Shown piece after piece: positions 22,741-35,094 of a stretch of 64,000 bases of DNA; the first letter of the stretch is position 1, and each line of letters begins with the position of its first letter. The notes below the pieces were generated by a model. That model made no database searches and was not told where the DNA came from. It saw only the letters and a program-made list of their open reading frames with translations. The DNA is taken from assembly GCF_003576645.1 (NCBI RefSeq), contig NC_044925.1, forward strand, positions 22,380,508-22,444,507, in the 5' to 3' direction. The position numbers were made by a program, and so were the translations under genes. This DNA comes from Ipomoea triloba (taxonomy: Eukaryota > Streptophyta > Magnoliopsida > Solanales > Convolvulaceae).

Positions 22741-22748
22741 AACCGTTA
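22741..22748 (-). promoter_or_regulatory. MSA-like site (AACGG core) in the 3xHMG promoter
   Basis: Read on the minus strand, CGTAACGGTTA matches the mitosis-specific activator consensus YCYAACGGYYA at 10 of 11 positions. A TATA-like tatataaa lies about 35 bp downstream. The Arabidopsis 3xHMG-box genes are known to be expressed in mitosis, which fits. The site is altered in the pseudogene copy at 822. Confidence 0.5.
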
Positions 22749-22858
22749 CGCTTCTCCGAACTTGGCTCTTCCCCTTTGTATATAAACCCTATTTTCTGAA
22801 GATCAGTCGCCGCCATTAACCCTAACCATCTCTCCTTCTCCGAGCTCTCTTAAAAGCC

Positions 22859-25374
22859 ATGGCGGATATTGCTGCAGTTGAAGCGATTCCGGCGAAGAAA
22901 GGAAAATCCAGAAAAGCATTGAAGAATCAGAAGGCTTCATCGAGTGAGGCCAATATAATGGCCGCCTCAGTCTCCGAAGACGCACCCGATGCTGCAATTC
23001 CGGTGGGAGAATCCGCTGAAAAAGAGAACTGCGAGGGCCTTTGCCAGAAGAATTCGAAGAAAGGGGCGTCCAAGGCGAAAAAGCAAACAGAAGAGTTGTC
23101 TTCATTTGAGAAGGAAATCCAGGAAATGCAGGAAAAGCTTCAGCAGTTGAAGATTGAAAAGGAGCAGACTGAGGAGCTGTTGAAGGCCAAAGAGGAAATG
23201 TTAATACAGAAGGAGAAAGAACAAGAGAAGCTACAGACGGAACTCAAGAAATTGCAGAAAATCAAGGAGTTTAAACCTAATCTCGTACGTTTCTCGCTTC
23301 CTTATAATCTTCCAGGCCAGACCTGATACTAGAGGGTTAAATCACGGTGACTAATAGTTGCCTAGAGGGACTGTTAGGGCTGTTCTGATACTAGAGGGTT
23401 AAATCACAGTGACTAATAATTGCCTAGAGGGACTGTTAGTGCTTGTGTTCTTGCCCATAGTCTATCCAGAATCAACTGAGCTACCCGTTTGGACTTCCTT
23501 ATACATATTGGGAAATTCAAAATGCGCTTCTTAATCTTATTCTATACTTCAAATTGAATTCTTATGTTCTTCATGATCTGAAATCATTGGACAGAACTTT
23601 CCAATTACAAAGGGAGACAAAGATCAAGAGAAAAAGGGGAAGAAAGGGAATGATCCTGCAAAGAAAAGGCCAGCCACAGCTTATCTTTTGTGGTGCAAAG
23701 ACCAATGGAATGAGGTTATCTTTTGAATTGGTTTCTTGGGTTGTTGTATAGCAAATTAAGACACTGCAAGTTCTCTCTGTTCATATGATTGAAGCTCTGA
23801 ATTTTTAATACTGTTATTTAGGTAAAGAAAGAGAACCCAAAAGCTGAGTTCAAGGAGATAAGTAATATGTTGGCGGCGAAATGGAAGACGATTAGCGCTG
23901 ATGAAAAGAAGCCATACGAGGAGAAATACCAGTCTGAGAAGGAGGTATACTTGAAGATTGTTGGAAATGAGAAGCGCGAACAAGAAGCGCTGAGGCTATG
24001 GGATGAAGAGGAGAAGCAGAAGACTGCCCTGGATTTGCTTGATCAATATATTCAGTTCCAGCAAGAATCAGAGAGCGAAAACAAGAAGAAAAAGTATATA
24101 TAAACCCAAATTCCCTTCTGTCAAAACCTATTTTTTTACCCTTTTGATCTTACTCTGCTTTCATTGTGTATATATAGGAAGGAGAAGGATCCACTGAAGC
24201 CGAAGCATCCATTGTCAGCTTTTTTCTTGTTTTCAAATGAGCGCCGTGCTGCTCTTCTGGCTGAAAACAAGAATGTTAAGGAGGTAAAAATTATGAAGCT
24301 CAGCACAATTTTGCACTATACCCAAGTTCCTTTTTCTGTTTAATCTTATGAGTAGTATTATTTGTGTATATAGGTGGCAAAGATTGCAGGTGAAGAATGG
24401 AGGAACATGACAGATGAACAGAAAGCACCTTATGAAGAGGTTTGCTAACTCGAATTCTTGAGGATCTTTGTTTGCTTTTGTGTGCAGCTCTAATGCATAA
24501 TAACACAACTCTGTTGCAGGGGGCAATGAGGAACAAGGAGCAGTATGCTAAAGAAATGGAGATCTACCGGAAAAACAAAGAAGAAGAAGCTGCAAACAGC
24601 AAGAAGGAAGATGACGAAATGGATAAACTTAGGAAGCATGAAGCAATGCAATTGCTGAAAAAGAAGGAAAAAGCTGAAAATCTCATAAAGGTTGGTTTCT
24701 TTTTACTTTTCTTTTTGGGGTACACCCCATTATTACTGTAGGGCATGCATTGGGTAAATCTCGTGATTTTAGCCTATAAAGCACCCGAAAATATAAACTA
24801 ACATGGTTTGTCGATAGCTGATCGGCTATTTGGCTCAAACCAACAAAGTTAATAGGCCCAAAGTTGAATCTGTAACCCTTGGCTGGGGTTGCTCCCTTCT
24901 CTTTACTTCTTTGATCATCTGGCAGGAGATCCTATATTACCCACTAAAAATCATGTCTGGGAAAAAATGCAGAAAACTAAAGAAGAGCAGAAGAAAAAGC
25001 AAAAGGAAGAGAAAAACACTGATCCTAACAAGCCAAAGAAGCCTGCAACTTCATACCTCCTATTCAGCAAGGAGGAGAGGAAGAAGATAGCAGAAGAGAA
25101 GCCTGGAACCAACAACTCTACTGTTACTGCACTCATTTCAGTCAAGTGGAAGGTACAACCCCCATCCCCAAAGCTCCAAATCAAAATTTTCACTGAAAAG
25201 TCTCTTTGTCTCTTTAATAAATACATCTTGATTGGTTTTCTTCATCTGGGTTTTCAGGAGATGAGTGAAGAAGATAAACAAGTGTGGAACAACATGGCTG
25301 CAGAAGCAATGGAGGCATACAAGAAGGAACTGGAGGAATACAACAAGGCAAAGGAGCAGAACAACAACAACTGA
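22859..25374 (+). CDS. 3xHMG-box chromosomal protein
   Basis: It has eight coding exons: 22859-23284, 23595-23714, 23822-24093, 24178-24283, 24374-24439, 24520-24690, 24973-25152 and 25258-25374. All borders are GT-AG and the phases agree, giving 485 residues. The N-terminus is a basic, Ala-rich tail and then a long coiled-coil (about residues 70-140). Three HMG boxes follow at about 162-230 (KKRPATAYLLW), 277-345 (PLSAFFLFSNERRAAL) and 404-472 (PATSYLLFSKEERKK), separated by charged linkers. This is the plant-only 3xHMG-box family (Arabidopsis At4g11080 and At4g23800), DNA-bending proteins that bind mitotic chromosomes. Intron 6 contains a repeat-like insertion. The ATG at 22859 was chosen because it is first in frame and is conserved in the duplicate at 1329. 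Confidence 0.93.
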
Positions 25375-26039
25375 ATTTTCATATTTTAATATTTTGATGG
25401 GTTCAACTGGCTGGGTTGAACAACTAAAAGATGGATTTTCTTTCTGTTGATGAAGTGTTGTTATTGGTGTTTGTTTGACTTGCAAATTGGAATATATGGA
25501 AAAGAACTTTTCCCTTTTTTGGACATTGCCAACTAAATATATAAAATCCTTTTGAGAGTTTAATTTATTTTTGGTGTAGCCTAATGTTATCATCGTCGAA
25601 GGGTTTGACCAAGGATCAAACCCTTGATGTAACGCGCGGGGCACTTTCCTACAAATTTCTGAGACGCGTGGGACACTTTGCTGAGATTTGCTACATCCTT
25701 CCGGACTTTTGTAGGAGTTGTACATAACTTCCCATAGTTAATAGAATGATCTAGAATCATATACATAAGTCTAGGAGTAGTAGAGATATATAGAACATTT
25801 TAGAATATTATGGAATCTTTAAGTGTGTAAAGAGTTATGGAGGATTCTAGAGAATAAATATTAGCCGTAGGATCAAGTAGATCTTCTCCATCCATTGAGG
25901 ATGTGGAATAGGTATAAATACCCCTCATGGGCTCATTTGTAATCCAAGAGAAGAATCCAACAAACCATCAAAGTAAGGAATCCAAAAAACCATTCAAGTG
26001 TGGAATCAAAGAATGGAAGTAATACAAGTCCCAGCCATC

Positions 26040-26395
26040 TCATCGAGGCTGACTAAACGAGTCCGTGACATTAAGGATGGACGTGTCCCTTCTACTCAAC
26101 CACACCCGCACGTTAAAAAATACGAGTCACGTGTCCCTTCTACTCAACCACACCACCACACCAGCACGTTAAAAACACCAGCACGTTAAAAAATATGAGT
26201 CCGTGACACATTAAGGATGGACGTATCCCGGATGGACGTATCCCTTCTACTCAACCACACCCGCACGTTAAAAAATAAAGTCGGGGTTGAGCGAGGCTGA
26301 CTAAACGAGTCCGTGACATTAAGGATGGATGTGCCCCTTCTACTCAACCACACCCGCCCCTTCTACTCAACCACACCCGCACGTTAAAAAATAAA
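26040..26395. repeat. Irregular tandem array with cccttctactcaaccacacc
   Basis: Blocks of cgaggctgactaaacgagtc, gtgacattaaggatggacgt, cccttctactcaaccacacc and cgcacgttaaaaaat recur four to six times in changing order and with partial deletions. A single related block lies at 48405-48446. There is no coding frame of note. Confidence 0.8.
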
Positions 26396-26621
26396 GTCAA
26401 ACTAGAATATTGATAGAAGCTCTTGCATGCAAAGAAGCTTTTCATGTAGATTAAAAGGAAAGGGCCTTATTCTTAGTCCTTTTCCAATAGTCATATTGAC
26501 ACAGTTTTCATTGCCTTGGAAGAGAGAGAGGATGAAAGGTTGTCCTTCGAATGAAGGGTTTTTGCAGAGTTTATGGGGCCGTAACATTGGTGCTGTGTCT
26601 CGGAATAAAATTTGACAAATT

Positions 26622-26719
26622 AATATATATATATATATATATAAACAAAGCTCTTAACGCGTATATATATATAAACAAAGCTCTTAACGTTTATATATAT
26701 ATAAACAAAGCTCTTAACA
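26622..26719. repeat. Minisatellite, three units of about 33 bp
   Basis: Each unit is a (TA)n run plus aaacaaagctcttaac. The (TA)n length varies between units. Confidence 0.9.
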
Positions 26720-26984
26720 CAACAGCTCAAATTATCCATTAAATTATCCATTTATTTCTCTCTCCTTGAGACCACAAAAAACTCTTTATTTGTAGGAGAT
26801 AAAAGTTCATTCTCTCATCACTTTCTCTATCATCCACTTCATCATGGGGCCTACAAAAACAAAAACAAAAAAAAATAGGAAAAATGGTTAAAACAATTGA
26901 TTTTGATGCCTAACTAATGACATGCTATCAAAGTAATTACAGATAACCGGCTAGTGAGATTCCAGCGAATTTTCAAGTAAAGTG

Positions 26985-27187
26985 ACTGACGCAGCAACAC
27001 CATCGCCATCTCTCTCTTCTCCGGCCTTCATCTTCTTCCGACGACGTTGGGTAGCGACGAAGTAGTGGCGACAGACGACTGGCGAAGCCCTTGGTCGACG
27101 GCTGAAGCAGCTACGAGCGACCCCTGTTCTCCCGGCGAGAAGAGTAGCTTCGCTGTAGTCCTCCCTTGACAGTGGCTGGAGCTGTGA
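26985..27187. other. GC-rich stretch before the LINE
   Basis: It is rich in tctccggc, cgacgacg and ggcgaag, like a gene leader or start, and stands out from the AT-rich DNA before it. No frame is recognisable. It may be a gene fragment fused to the LINE 5' end or part of an older element. Confidence 0.35.
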
Positions 27188-29447
27188 TGGAACCGGGTAG
27201 AGGCCTCCGTCAAGGAGATCCGTTAGCTCCCTACATGTTTAATCTTGTTATGGAAAGACTGGCTTATGAAATTCAAAGCAAAGTTTCTGCAGGTGTCTGA
27301 AAACCTATCAGACTTTCCAGAGGCGGGATTGGTATTTCTCACCTTTTCTTTGCAGATGATCTCATGCTTTTTGGGGAAGCTACGGAACACCAGGCTAAAA
27401 TCATGATAGATTGCCTCAATGCCTTTAGCACAGCGTCGGGTCTCTCAGTCAGCTTGGCTAAGTCTACTACTTTCTGTTCTCCTAACGTGAACACAGGGCT
27501 CAAGAGCAGGATAGGGGATACTTTGAATATCCCCATATCTGCTAACATGGGGAACTATCTTGGGATTCCTATCCTTCAGAAACGGGTCTCACGGGCTACT
27601 TTTTCGTCGGTTGTGGATAAGATGCGCAAAAAGTTGGCGACATGGAAAGCGTCTACCCTAAGTATGGCGGGCAGGCGAATCCTGACTCAAGCCTCCCTTG
27701 CATCGGTTCCAACCTACACTATGCAGTCACTTGCGATGCCGGTAAGTACATGTAACGATATTGATAAAGTGTGCAGGAATTTTCTGTGGGGTCATGGAGA
27801 TAACTCTAGAAAAATCCACACGATCAACTGGAACGATATCTGTAGACCCCGGGAGGTGGGCGGTTTGGGGCTAAGAAAAGCCCAAGATTTCAACTTGGCG
27901 TTCCTCTCCAAGATGGCATGGCAAGTGTTCACGAACCAGGAGAAGCTATGGGTCAAAGTCATGCGAGACAAATATGTCAAAGGGGGTGATTTTCTACACA
28001 TCCCGGCCTGCTCGAGTAGCTCATGGGGGTGGTGGAGTATTCTTAAAGGGAGAAACGTGCTCGCTAAAGGCTTAAAATGGAGAGTTGGAGACGGAAAATC
28101 CATCAACTTCTGGGAAGACTGGTGGACCGGCAAGGGTCCTCTCAGCTTAATCGCCAATGGTACGCCCCAAACTACAACGGCGGGGATTATGGTGAATTCT
28201 TTCATTATTAATCAAAGGCAATGGAACGTCCCAGCTTTAAGTCATGTCCTACCGGCAACCGTTGTCAACGACATAAAGGCGGTGGCCCTCCCCGCCGTAA
28301 ACTCACAGGTAGACAAGCTGACTTGGCCGTTTTCTAATACAGGTCAGATTTCGGTTGCTTCGGCTTTTTCGGTTATTTCAGGTCAGGAGGGACATGAAGA
28401 CACCCACGCATGGATCTGGAAAATCCCCTGCGCTGAGAAGGTGAAGATCTTTATCTGGAAAATAACAGCGAACGGCCTCTTGATCAATTCTGAACGGCAA
28501 CATCGCGGGCTAACGAACGATGCGGGCTGTCCAAGATGTGGAGCAGCAGACGAAACCTTGGACCATCTTCTCCGCCAATGTGAGTTCGCTGCTGATTGCT
28601 GGGATTCTGCTTTATCACCGGGGAACTTCACATCGAGCTTTCACCTCCCGATAGTTGTCTGGTTAGAGAAATACTGCACGAGTAATCAGAAGTGCAACCG
28701 TGGAGGCTCTTGGAATTCAGTCTTCCCATATTTACTTTGGAACATCTGGAAAGCACGGAACCAGCTTGTCTTCAACAGCTGCGTTCTGCCGGCGGAAGAC
28801 GTCGTCAAAAGAGCAGAGAATGATGCTTTGGAAGCTCAACATGTACTCCTGAAACGCTCTGGACCTCTATCAGCCAGCCTTCGCTGGATCTCCTGGTCTC
28901 CCCCGCAGAACGGCTTTGTCAAAATGAACTCGGATGGCGCGAGGAAAAATACCTCGGGTTTAGCTTCCGCAGGTGGTCTTATTAGAGATCAGGGAGGGAA
29001 TTGGATCGTTGGCTTCACAGCAAACATTGGCTACACGACGAGCTTCATGGCGGAATTATGGGGCTTCCGCGAAGGCCTCATCATCGCCAAAGAGCGAGGC
29101 TATACGCACGTTATTGCTGAATCAGATTCGGAAGCCTTGGTGAGTATCTTGGAGACGACCACTAATGACGACTCCTTTGACTCAGCTTTGCTAGCGGATT
29201 GTAAATCGCTTATTCGACTCTTCCGCGAGATCAAGGTTATGCATGTCTTCCGGGAAGGGAATCAGTGTGCCGATTTCCTTGCCAATCTTGGACAGACATT
29301 GGCCTGGGGCAACACTCTACTTTACCATCCCCCTGACGGCATTAAGGATCTACTGACCCGTGATGCACAGGGAGCGGCATCGAGCAGAAGGCGTTAATTT
29401 ATTTTCTATCAGGGACCCCTCGGGTCCCTTCCCCCACCAAAAAAAAT
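27188..29447 (+). mobile_element. L1-type LINE, long 3' part of ORF2
   Basis: The frame opens with PGRGLRQGDPLAPYMFNLVM, an RT palm motif. It continues after an in-frame stop (27298-27300) through FADDLMLF at about 27349, the catalytic Asp-Asp motif. Then 677 residues stay open to 29397: GLSVSLAKSTTF, MGNYLGIPI, the zf-RVT region (WKIPCAEKVKIFIWK, CPRCGAADETLDHLLRQC) and RNase H (KMNSDGARKNTSG, IAESDSEALV, HVFREGNQCADFLANLG). A hairpin ggacccctcgggtccc (29412-29427) and an A-run (29441-29447) mark the 3' end. The endonuclease and half of RT are missing. Apart from one stop it is well kept, so it is fairly young. Confidence 0.9.
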
Positions 29448-29887
29448 CCACCTGTCATAATAGATCCAATCCAGACCTTTGAATCGCCACAACACAAACA
29501 ACCCATCAGTCATAGATCTAATCTAGACCTTCGAACCCCACATTACTACCTCCGATCATGATCTTTTAAGTTAGATGACAAACCAACTACGCTAAACTCC
29601 AAACACATCTTATCTAAATATTTTTTTTTAAAAAAAACAGATATTTAAAGTAAATTTTTCGGTTACTAAATTAATTTGAAACAAAAATGGTAAATGTGGG
29701 AAGGGCATGATAAGATTTAGAAAATCCAGGGATCCTAATCAGTCTCTATAGTATTTTCCTCTCCTTACATGTCTACTTCCATATCAGTTCTTGTGCGGTA
29801 GAGTTTCTTCCTCACACAAACCCTAGTTTTTGTTTTTTAAATCGTTTTTAACCGCTATCGTTCCCTCCGAAGGCCGGGGATTTAATC

Positions 29888-30325
29888 ATGGTGAGAACGA
29901 AGGTGGAAATCAAGAGAATTGAGGACAAGGCGAAGAGGCACACTACCTTCACCAAGCGCCGCCAAGGCCTGTTCAAAAAAGCCAGCGAGCTCTGCAAGCG
30001 GTGCAACGCGGAGGCCGCCGTGATAACTTTCTCGTTAGCCGGCAATGCGTTCGCCTTCGGACATCCTTCCGTGAATGCTGTATTGGCTCGCTACGATAGC
30101 TACGACGCCAATCGGGGTAGTGTTGATGACGATGATGCAGAGGCTCGGAAGGTTCCAGAAGATGCGGTGGTGGTGGCGAGTAATGAAGGTTTAAATGATG
30201 AAGATGATGATATGAAGGTGGAAGAGATGAGCATGGAAGAACTGGAAAAGCTCGATTCAGCTATGGAAGAGATGAAAAGAAAAGTGATTGCTCGTGTAAA
30301 TGAAATCATTAGTCTAACCGGTTGA
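29888..30325 (+). CDS. Type I (M-alpha-like) MADS-box transcription factor
   Basis: A single exon codes for 145 residues. Residues 1-60 are the MADS DNA-binding and dimerisation domain: RTKVEIKRIEDKAKR, TFTKRRQGLFKKASELC, then AAVITFSLAGNAFAFGHPSV. GHPSV directly after the domain is typical of the AGL61/AGL62 M-alpha group, which acts in female gametophyte and endosperm. There is no K-domain coiled-coil. The tail is short and acidic (residues 76-115), then ends in a helix (EEMSMEELEKLDSAMEEMKR). M-alpha proteins usually run 200 residues or more, so this is a short member. The intronless structure fits type I genes. It sits 440 bp after the LINE tail, on the same strand. Confidence 0.9.
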   Translation: MVRTKVEIKRIEDKAKRHTTFTKRRQGLFKKASELCKRCNAEAAVITFSLAGNAFAFGHPSVNAVLARYDSYDANRGSVDDDDAEARKVPEDAVVVASNEGLNDEDDDMKVEEMSMEELEKLDSAMEEMKRKVIARVNEIISLTG

Positions 30326-30619
30326 TACATTGAAATTTGACTCAATTTATGATTGTTAATTAAATCAGAATCTAAATTTTATACAGATTTTAAAGAACAT
30401 TTGTAATTTATATATATCAGTACACAGGTCCTGAACTTTTGACAGCCCTAAATAGTTCTAATTTAGTTTGCACAGTATTGATATTTATATCAGTACAATA
30501 CAACAGGTCTTTTGAGTGTTCTAATCTAAACTTCAATCTGTGGTGGCAAAAATCATCACAAAAATCACCATATTTGGTCTTTATTGGTTTGAATTACTGC
30601 TATGTCTAACTGAGACAGA

Positions 30620-32010
30620 TCATGTGAGAAACTCCAAGGTATCAAATGGGAAATTTGGGTCTAAAGTTGCAGGGTGAAGTGAGTAGTCCAAGCCCACAAT
30701 TGGAGAGTTTGTTGATGATGTGTTGGCTGAGGATATATGAACTCCCTTGAAGGCATTTGTGTGGTGTTGCTGTGAAGCAGAGAAGTAGTTCGATTCGGGA
30801 GTGGTGGGGGAAACAAAGGAGGGTGAGTATGTGCCCAATGCCACTGCATTGTCATCAACCTGTGAGCTCTGGAAGTGTTGATTCTCGTCTGTAAGTCCCG
30901 AGAATGTTGGAGGGAAGGAGAAGGGGAATGCGGTTTCCTTTGTGTCCAATCCATCTGTGTTCACTCTCAGGCTTGCTCTCAGGTTCATTAGCATCTGGTT
31001 TGATTGCATTGCCTGGAAACTCTCGTTCTGGTGATGAATTTGTTTGAGTTCTTGTTTTTCAGGCGATCTCAGCGGGGGAACTGAGGTGGTGGGAGCTAAG
31101 TTGCATGTATGTGCCCCCTTGTATGTGATGTCAAATACTGTTGGATCATCATCAGATCTCTGCACTTGCTTAGTTGCCCAACAGTTGTGCATTAGGCGAA
31201 ACGTGCATCTGTAGTAGCTCCTGCAAACATGAAAATTCTTAGGATTAGACATGTTCTGGCATGTTTAGGTGACGAGGAAAACCCTCAGTCATTGTTTGAG
31301 GACTACCAGGAGGCCAATAGGCCGAACTTGTAACCTGGTGACCAAGACAGTCTAACTAATTTGGCTGGGGTTGCCTATTGTGTGTCTCTATCTTGTTCTA
31401 ATAACCATTGGTTTTCATAACTTTCATGCAGAAACAATGGAGTTGGAGTTCACTATGAAGTATTCACCTGGGATATTTAGCTCCAAGAATGTCTTTCTGC
31501 CCGTATTTTCGCCAGCTATATCCATCTTCTGTAGGGCCTTCGAGGCCATTCTCAGCGCCAACTCTTACTTGTTCGGTCCATGTTGGCATCGCCTTTCTGC
31601 AAGCCAACAAAGAAAAAACAGGTAAGAAACTGCAATAGAATCAGCACAACATCTAGAATCTTGATCATATAATGAGACAGATCAAATAAGGCGTACCTCT
31701 TTTTTGATACATTGTAGTCCTGCTGCTCCTTAAAACTGTTGTTGTTAATGTCGAGGCTCCCATCGAGAGAGATGGAAGGTTCAGGTGCACCCGGCAGAGG
31801 TGGTGCCACTGGGTGGGATTGCCCTACCAACCTCCATTTGAGAATCAACAGGGCTTTCTCATAAGAAGAGAGTATCCTCTGCAGAAAAAAGTATTGGGTT
31901 TCAGAAGAAGCTGCAGAGTTGAGATGAACTCTTAGCTGCTTTGCACATTCCATCCCTTGGATTAACTCATTGAGTAGAGCCTTGTATTCTCCGTTATAAG
32001 CGCTGTCCAT
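30620..32010 (-). CDS. Group III WRKY transcription factor
   Basis: It has three exons on the minus strand: 32010-31697, 31596-31468 and 31220-30620, with GT-AG borders, giving 347 residues. WRKYGQK is at about 133-139. The zinc ligands are C153, C161, H185 and C187, spaced C-X7-C-X23-H-X-C, which defines group III. The intron after GAKYPR is the conserved position for this class. The basic stretch SKKRKAMP before the domain is a likely nuclear signal. The relatives I recall are WRKY30, 41, 46 and 53, regulators of defence and senescence; the exact ortholog is not assigned. The C-terminal third is Ser-, Thr- and Asn-rich. Intron 2 (31221-31467) contains a repeat-like piece ending ggctggggttgc that is also seen near 24882, in intron 6 of the HMG gene. 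Confidence 0.93.
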
Positions 32011-32555
32011 TTCGACAAAAGGGCTAGTTCATTCCAAGCCGGTGATCACAAAAATGGGTTCGTTCGGTTTTGTGGTTCAGAGTTGGATTGGATTCGATTC
32101 GGATTCAAAGCTCAACAAGTTGTTTGGGAAGCAAGTTTAGGATGGAATGAAGAGTGCTGAGGAAGGAGAATATAAAGAGTGGCATTTTGAAATGGATTAT
32201 TATATAGCAAAAAGGGCTGTGGAATTTCTTTAAAAAAAAATTAATGCAGTGAGTGCAAGAGTTTGAAGTTTGACTGGAGAAACCGAGTTTTTCTGCTTGG
32301 ACTAGTCTTTGGTCATAGCAGAAATACAAGTGTAATAGTGAGATAGAGAGGCGTAAGAAAAGAAGGTCCAAACATGCTTAGTGCTGACCAATTCAAACCC
32401 CCCAACAATTCCCCCACCCAATTTCTCTAAAAATCTTTGCAATATAATTAGGAGACAATAAATCCATGGATCTTATCTTTTGTATATGCTCAACATTTTA
32501 CTCGCATTTATTAGATTACTTTTGAGCATTATAAAGACTCTGCATACTTAGACAA

Positions 32556-32715
32556 ATGATTTTGTGGTCTAGTGGTATAAAGTGGCTCACAGTATTAACT
32601 CTTTGTGCAATGATCTCGTGGTCTAGTGGCATAACTCATAAGGTGGATCAAAGTAACTCTTTGTGCTCCAATAAGAGTTGAGAGCCGTTCGAATCCTGAG
32701 GATATAATAATCTCA
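32556..32715 (+). mobile_element. tRNA-derived SINE, partly duplicated (candidate)
   Basis: Two A-box-like starts (tgtggtctagtggtata, cgtggtctagtggcata) lie about 55 bp apart, each followed by aactctttgtgc. A good B box (ccgttcgaatcctg) follows at about 32686. It looks like a SINE with a duplicated head. Confidence 0.55.
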
Positions 32716-33627
32716 GAATTTATGAGGAACGATAAATATAATTGGTTGTTTGGTTGACCTGAATTGCATTGCAATTTTGCCATAATTCTTTGGTTACTCC
32801 AATTACAATGTTTGGTTGGAAGAAATTACAATTAATGGGGTACTCCATGAATTGCAATTCAATTATTGTTGGGAAAGAAAAAATAGATGAAATGACACTA
32901 TTACCCTTGGTTATTATTACACGAATGTATTTTAATCTTTATACTACTTCCGTTATCAATTCTAATAATTCTATTCCTCTCTACCAAATAACATAATTTG
33001 AATTCTTACTTTATTTCCACCTTATTCTTTTCCCACTGAATTACAATTTTTTTCCCCATAATTCCTTCCATTCAATCAAACGCCTTGTAAAAGTTGTGAC
33101 AAACAGAAATTTTAAAAGTGTTTGTATTTTTGCATGGGGGTGTCAATCTCCACCGTACAAAGACGTTGCTTGTGAGCGGTGTAGATGTAGTAGTAGGAAA
33201 GTCCATGTGCTGACCGATTCAAACAACAGAAAGGGGTCTCTTTCTTTCATTATTTCTCTACTAAAGATGGGAATGGACATAAATGATTGAGTTTAAGAGA
33301 AGAAAAAAGAGGTGAAAATGTTAAGGTATAAAAGGAAAGAATCTTCTAACCTCAGACTCCGCGTCCTCCATTTCTATTGGCTACGTAGAAATTGGGTGAT
33401 TGGTGGACCATTCACCGTATGAGTGTGCAAATTCGGTTAATTAATCGTTTAATCAAATCAAATTGATCCAATTCAATTATTTAAAATTGTCTAAAACTTT
33501 AATACTTGATCGCTCTAAAATTTATATTTTCGAATTAATCCAACTAATTTTTTTAGATTAATCGGTCCGTTAATCAATTAAACATTACCCATTAATTCAA
33601 TACTTTAGACTCGAGGCAAATTGTTTA

Positions 33628-33958
33628 GGCCATCCCTAGCAGTGGATATTTCATTGGTTATTGTCAGAAATTTGCCACATAGCACTGAGAGAGAAGAAGA
33701 GGAAAGCATCTGCAAGAGCCGGTTCATTCTACAGTAAATGAGCAAGGCAATTTTTTTTTTAACATTGGCTACTATGCGGGTATCGCGCACAGCAACCGCC
33801 CATGGGCGTGTCAGGGGCGCCTGACACAATGTTTTATTTTTTACTTTTTAAATTGTATTTGTTTTTTTTTTCTTCTCCTCCTCTCATTTTCTCTTTCATA
33901 ATCACACTTACAAAAACTCTTAAAAAACCGCGAAAAAACTCCATTGATAAGGATGCTC
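33628..33958. mobile_element. Tourist-like MITE, GAGCATC family
   Basis: The ends are GGCCATCCCTAGCAGTGG and ccattgataaggatgctc, which are inverted copies. TTA flanks both sides (33625-33627, 33959-33961). The centre (33774-33826) holds a GC-rich patch with cgcgcacagc and ggggcgcctgac, as in the other members. Confidence 0.75.
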
Positions 33959-34370
33959 TTATAATAATCAAATTTACATGTCATATGGCAAGAAATATTT
34001 TTAGTGATAAGAATCAAACTTAAATCATTTTAAGCGAAATGAAGGATTATATTACTAATTTAACTAATCTCCTTCAAAATCACATGTTCTCACGAGTAAT
34101 CAAGAAAAATAAAAGAATACTTATTCTTCATACGATTAGAAAAGATTATTTTCAGATGAAGCTTGCAAGTGCAAAATACGTAGTAAATTAGGTGGTATAA
34201 TTTCTTGGAACTTTCTCAGGAGATAAAGACCTTTTCATTGGTCCTTCAACTGTTTGGTATGATAGGGATAATTTCACCTAAATTTAACACTTCTCAACTT
34301 GTCTACTTGAGAAAATTTCTCATAAATATTTAGGATATCCGAATTTTTTAAATTTAATACTATTAACTTT

Positions 34371-34600
34371 AACACACACACGTATACGGATTCAAATGCG
34401 GACAGTGTTTCTGGTGCAGTTGGTGCAGATTCACCATTAAATATGCATAGATGCACCACACAGTCTTCGGAAATGCACCAATGCACCCAAAACGCACCAC
34501 ACACCAAAAAAATGCACCACACTTCACCATACCTAATTGTGCATTTCCCAACACTTTGTAGTACATTTATGCGTACCTAATGGTGAGTAGCCGCAAAGTT
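34371..34600. repeat. tgcaccac-rich low-complexity stretch
   Basis: tgcacca or gcaccac recurs about eight times at irregular spacing. This gives spurious Cys- and Val-rich frames on the minus strand. No gene. Confidence 0.6.
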
Positions 34601-35094
34601 ACACGGGAAGCACTGTCCTTACGGGAACTTGACTGTATATATATAAAATTCACCAAGAAGAAGAAGGGGACACCTAATTACGCAAACACTCTTCTGGTCA
34701 AGAGGAAGGGCTCATTATCGGATGCCTGTAATATGCTTTTGTATATATTTTTAAAATTTGATTTTATTTTAATTTCTGGTGGAGGAAAAGAAGTTGATTA
34801 AGTCTCCATATCACATCAAGTAGTATATCACAAATATCATAAATGATAGGTCGTTGAGAGCACTTGAAGATTTGGAGATGGTGGGTGTGGAAGTGTTCGG
34901 AATACTCTAACAATAGATCAAATGAGAGAATAATGGCTAAATACGTTGTTCTATTTTTTAATGCTTATTGGTGAATTGAAAATCGTCAATGTAAACAAAG
35001 ACTTACGAGGAAAATTTACTGATTTTAAGAAACGAAAATGCGAGGCAATCCTCTACTTTTTACATAATTATTTTTATTGCTTAAGACCTGTTTA

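Noticed and set aside
24830..25090. Alternative frame starting before HMG exon 7
   Set aside because: It joins out of phase with exon 6. The acceptor at 24971-24972 restores the HMG frame exactly.
26402..26615. LINE RNase H-like words (EALACKEAFH) around 26420
   Set aside because: The match is one short stretch with stops on either side and no zinc or catalytic motif, which is too weak to call.
27028..27213. Possible short gene in the GC-rich stretch before the LINE
   Set aside because: No conserved frame is seen on either strand. It is kept only as an unexplained GC-rich region.
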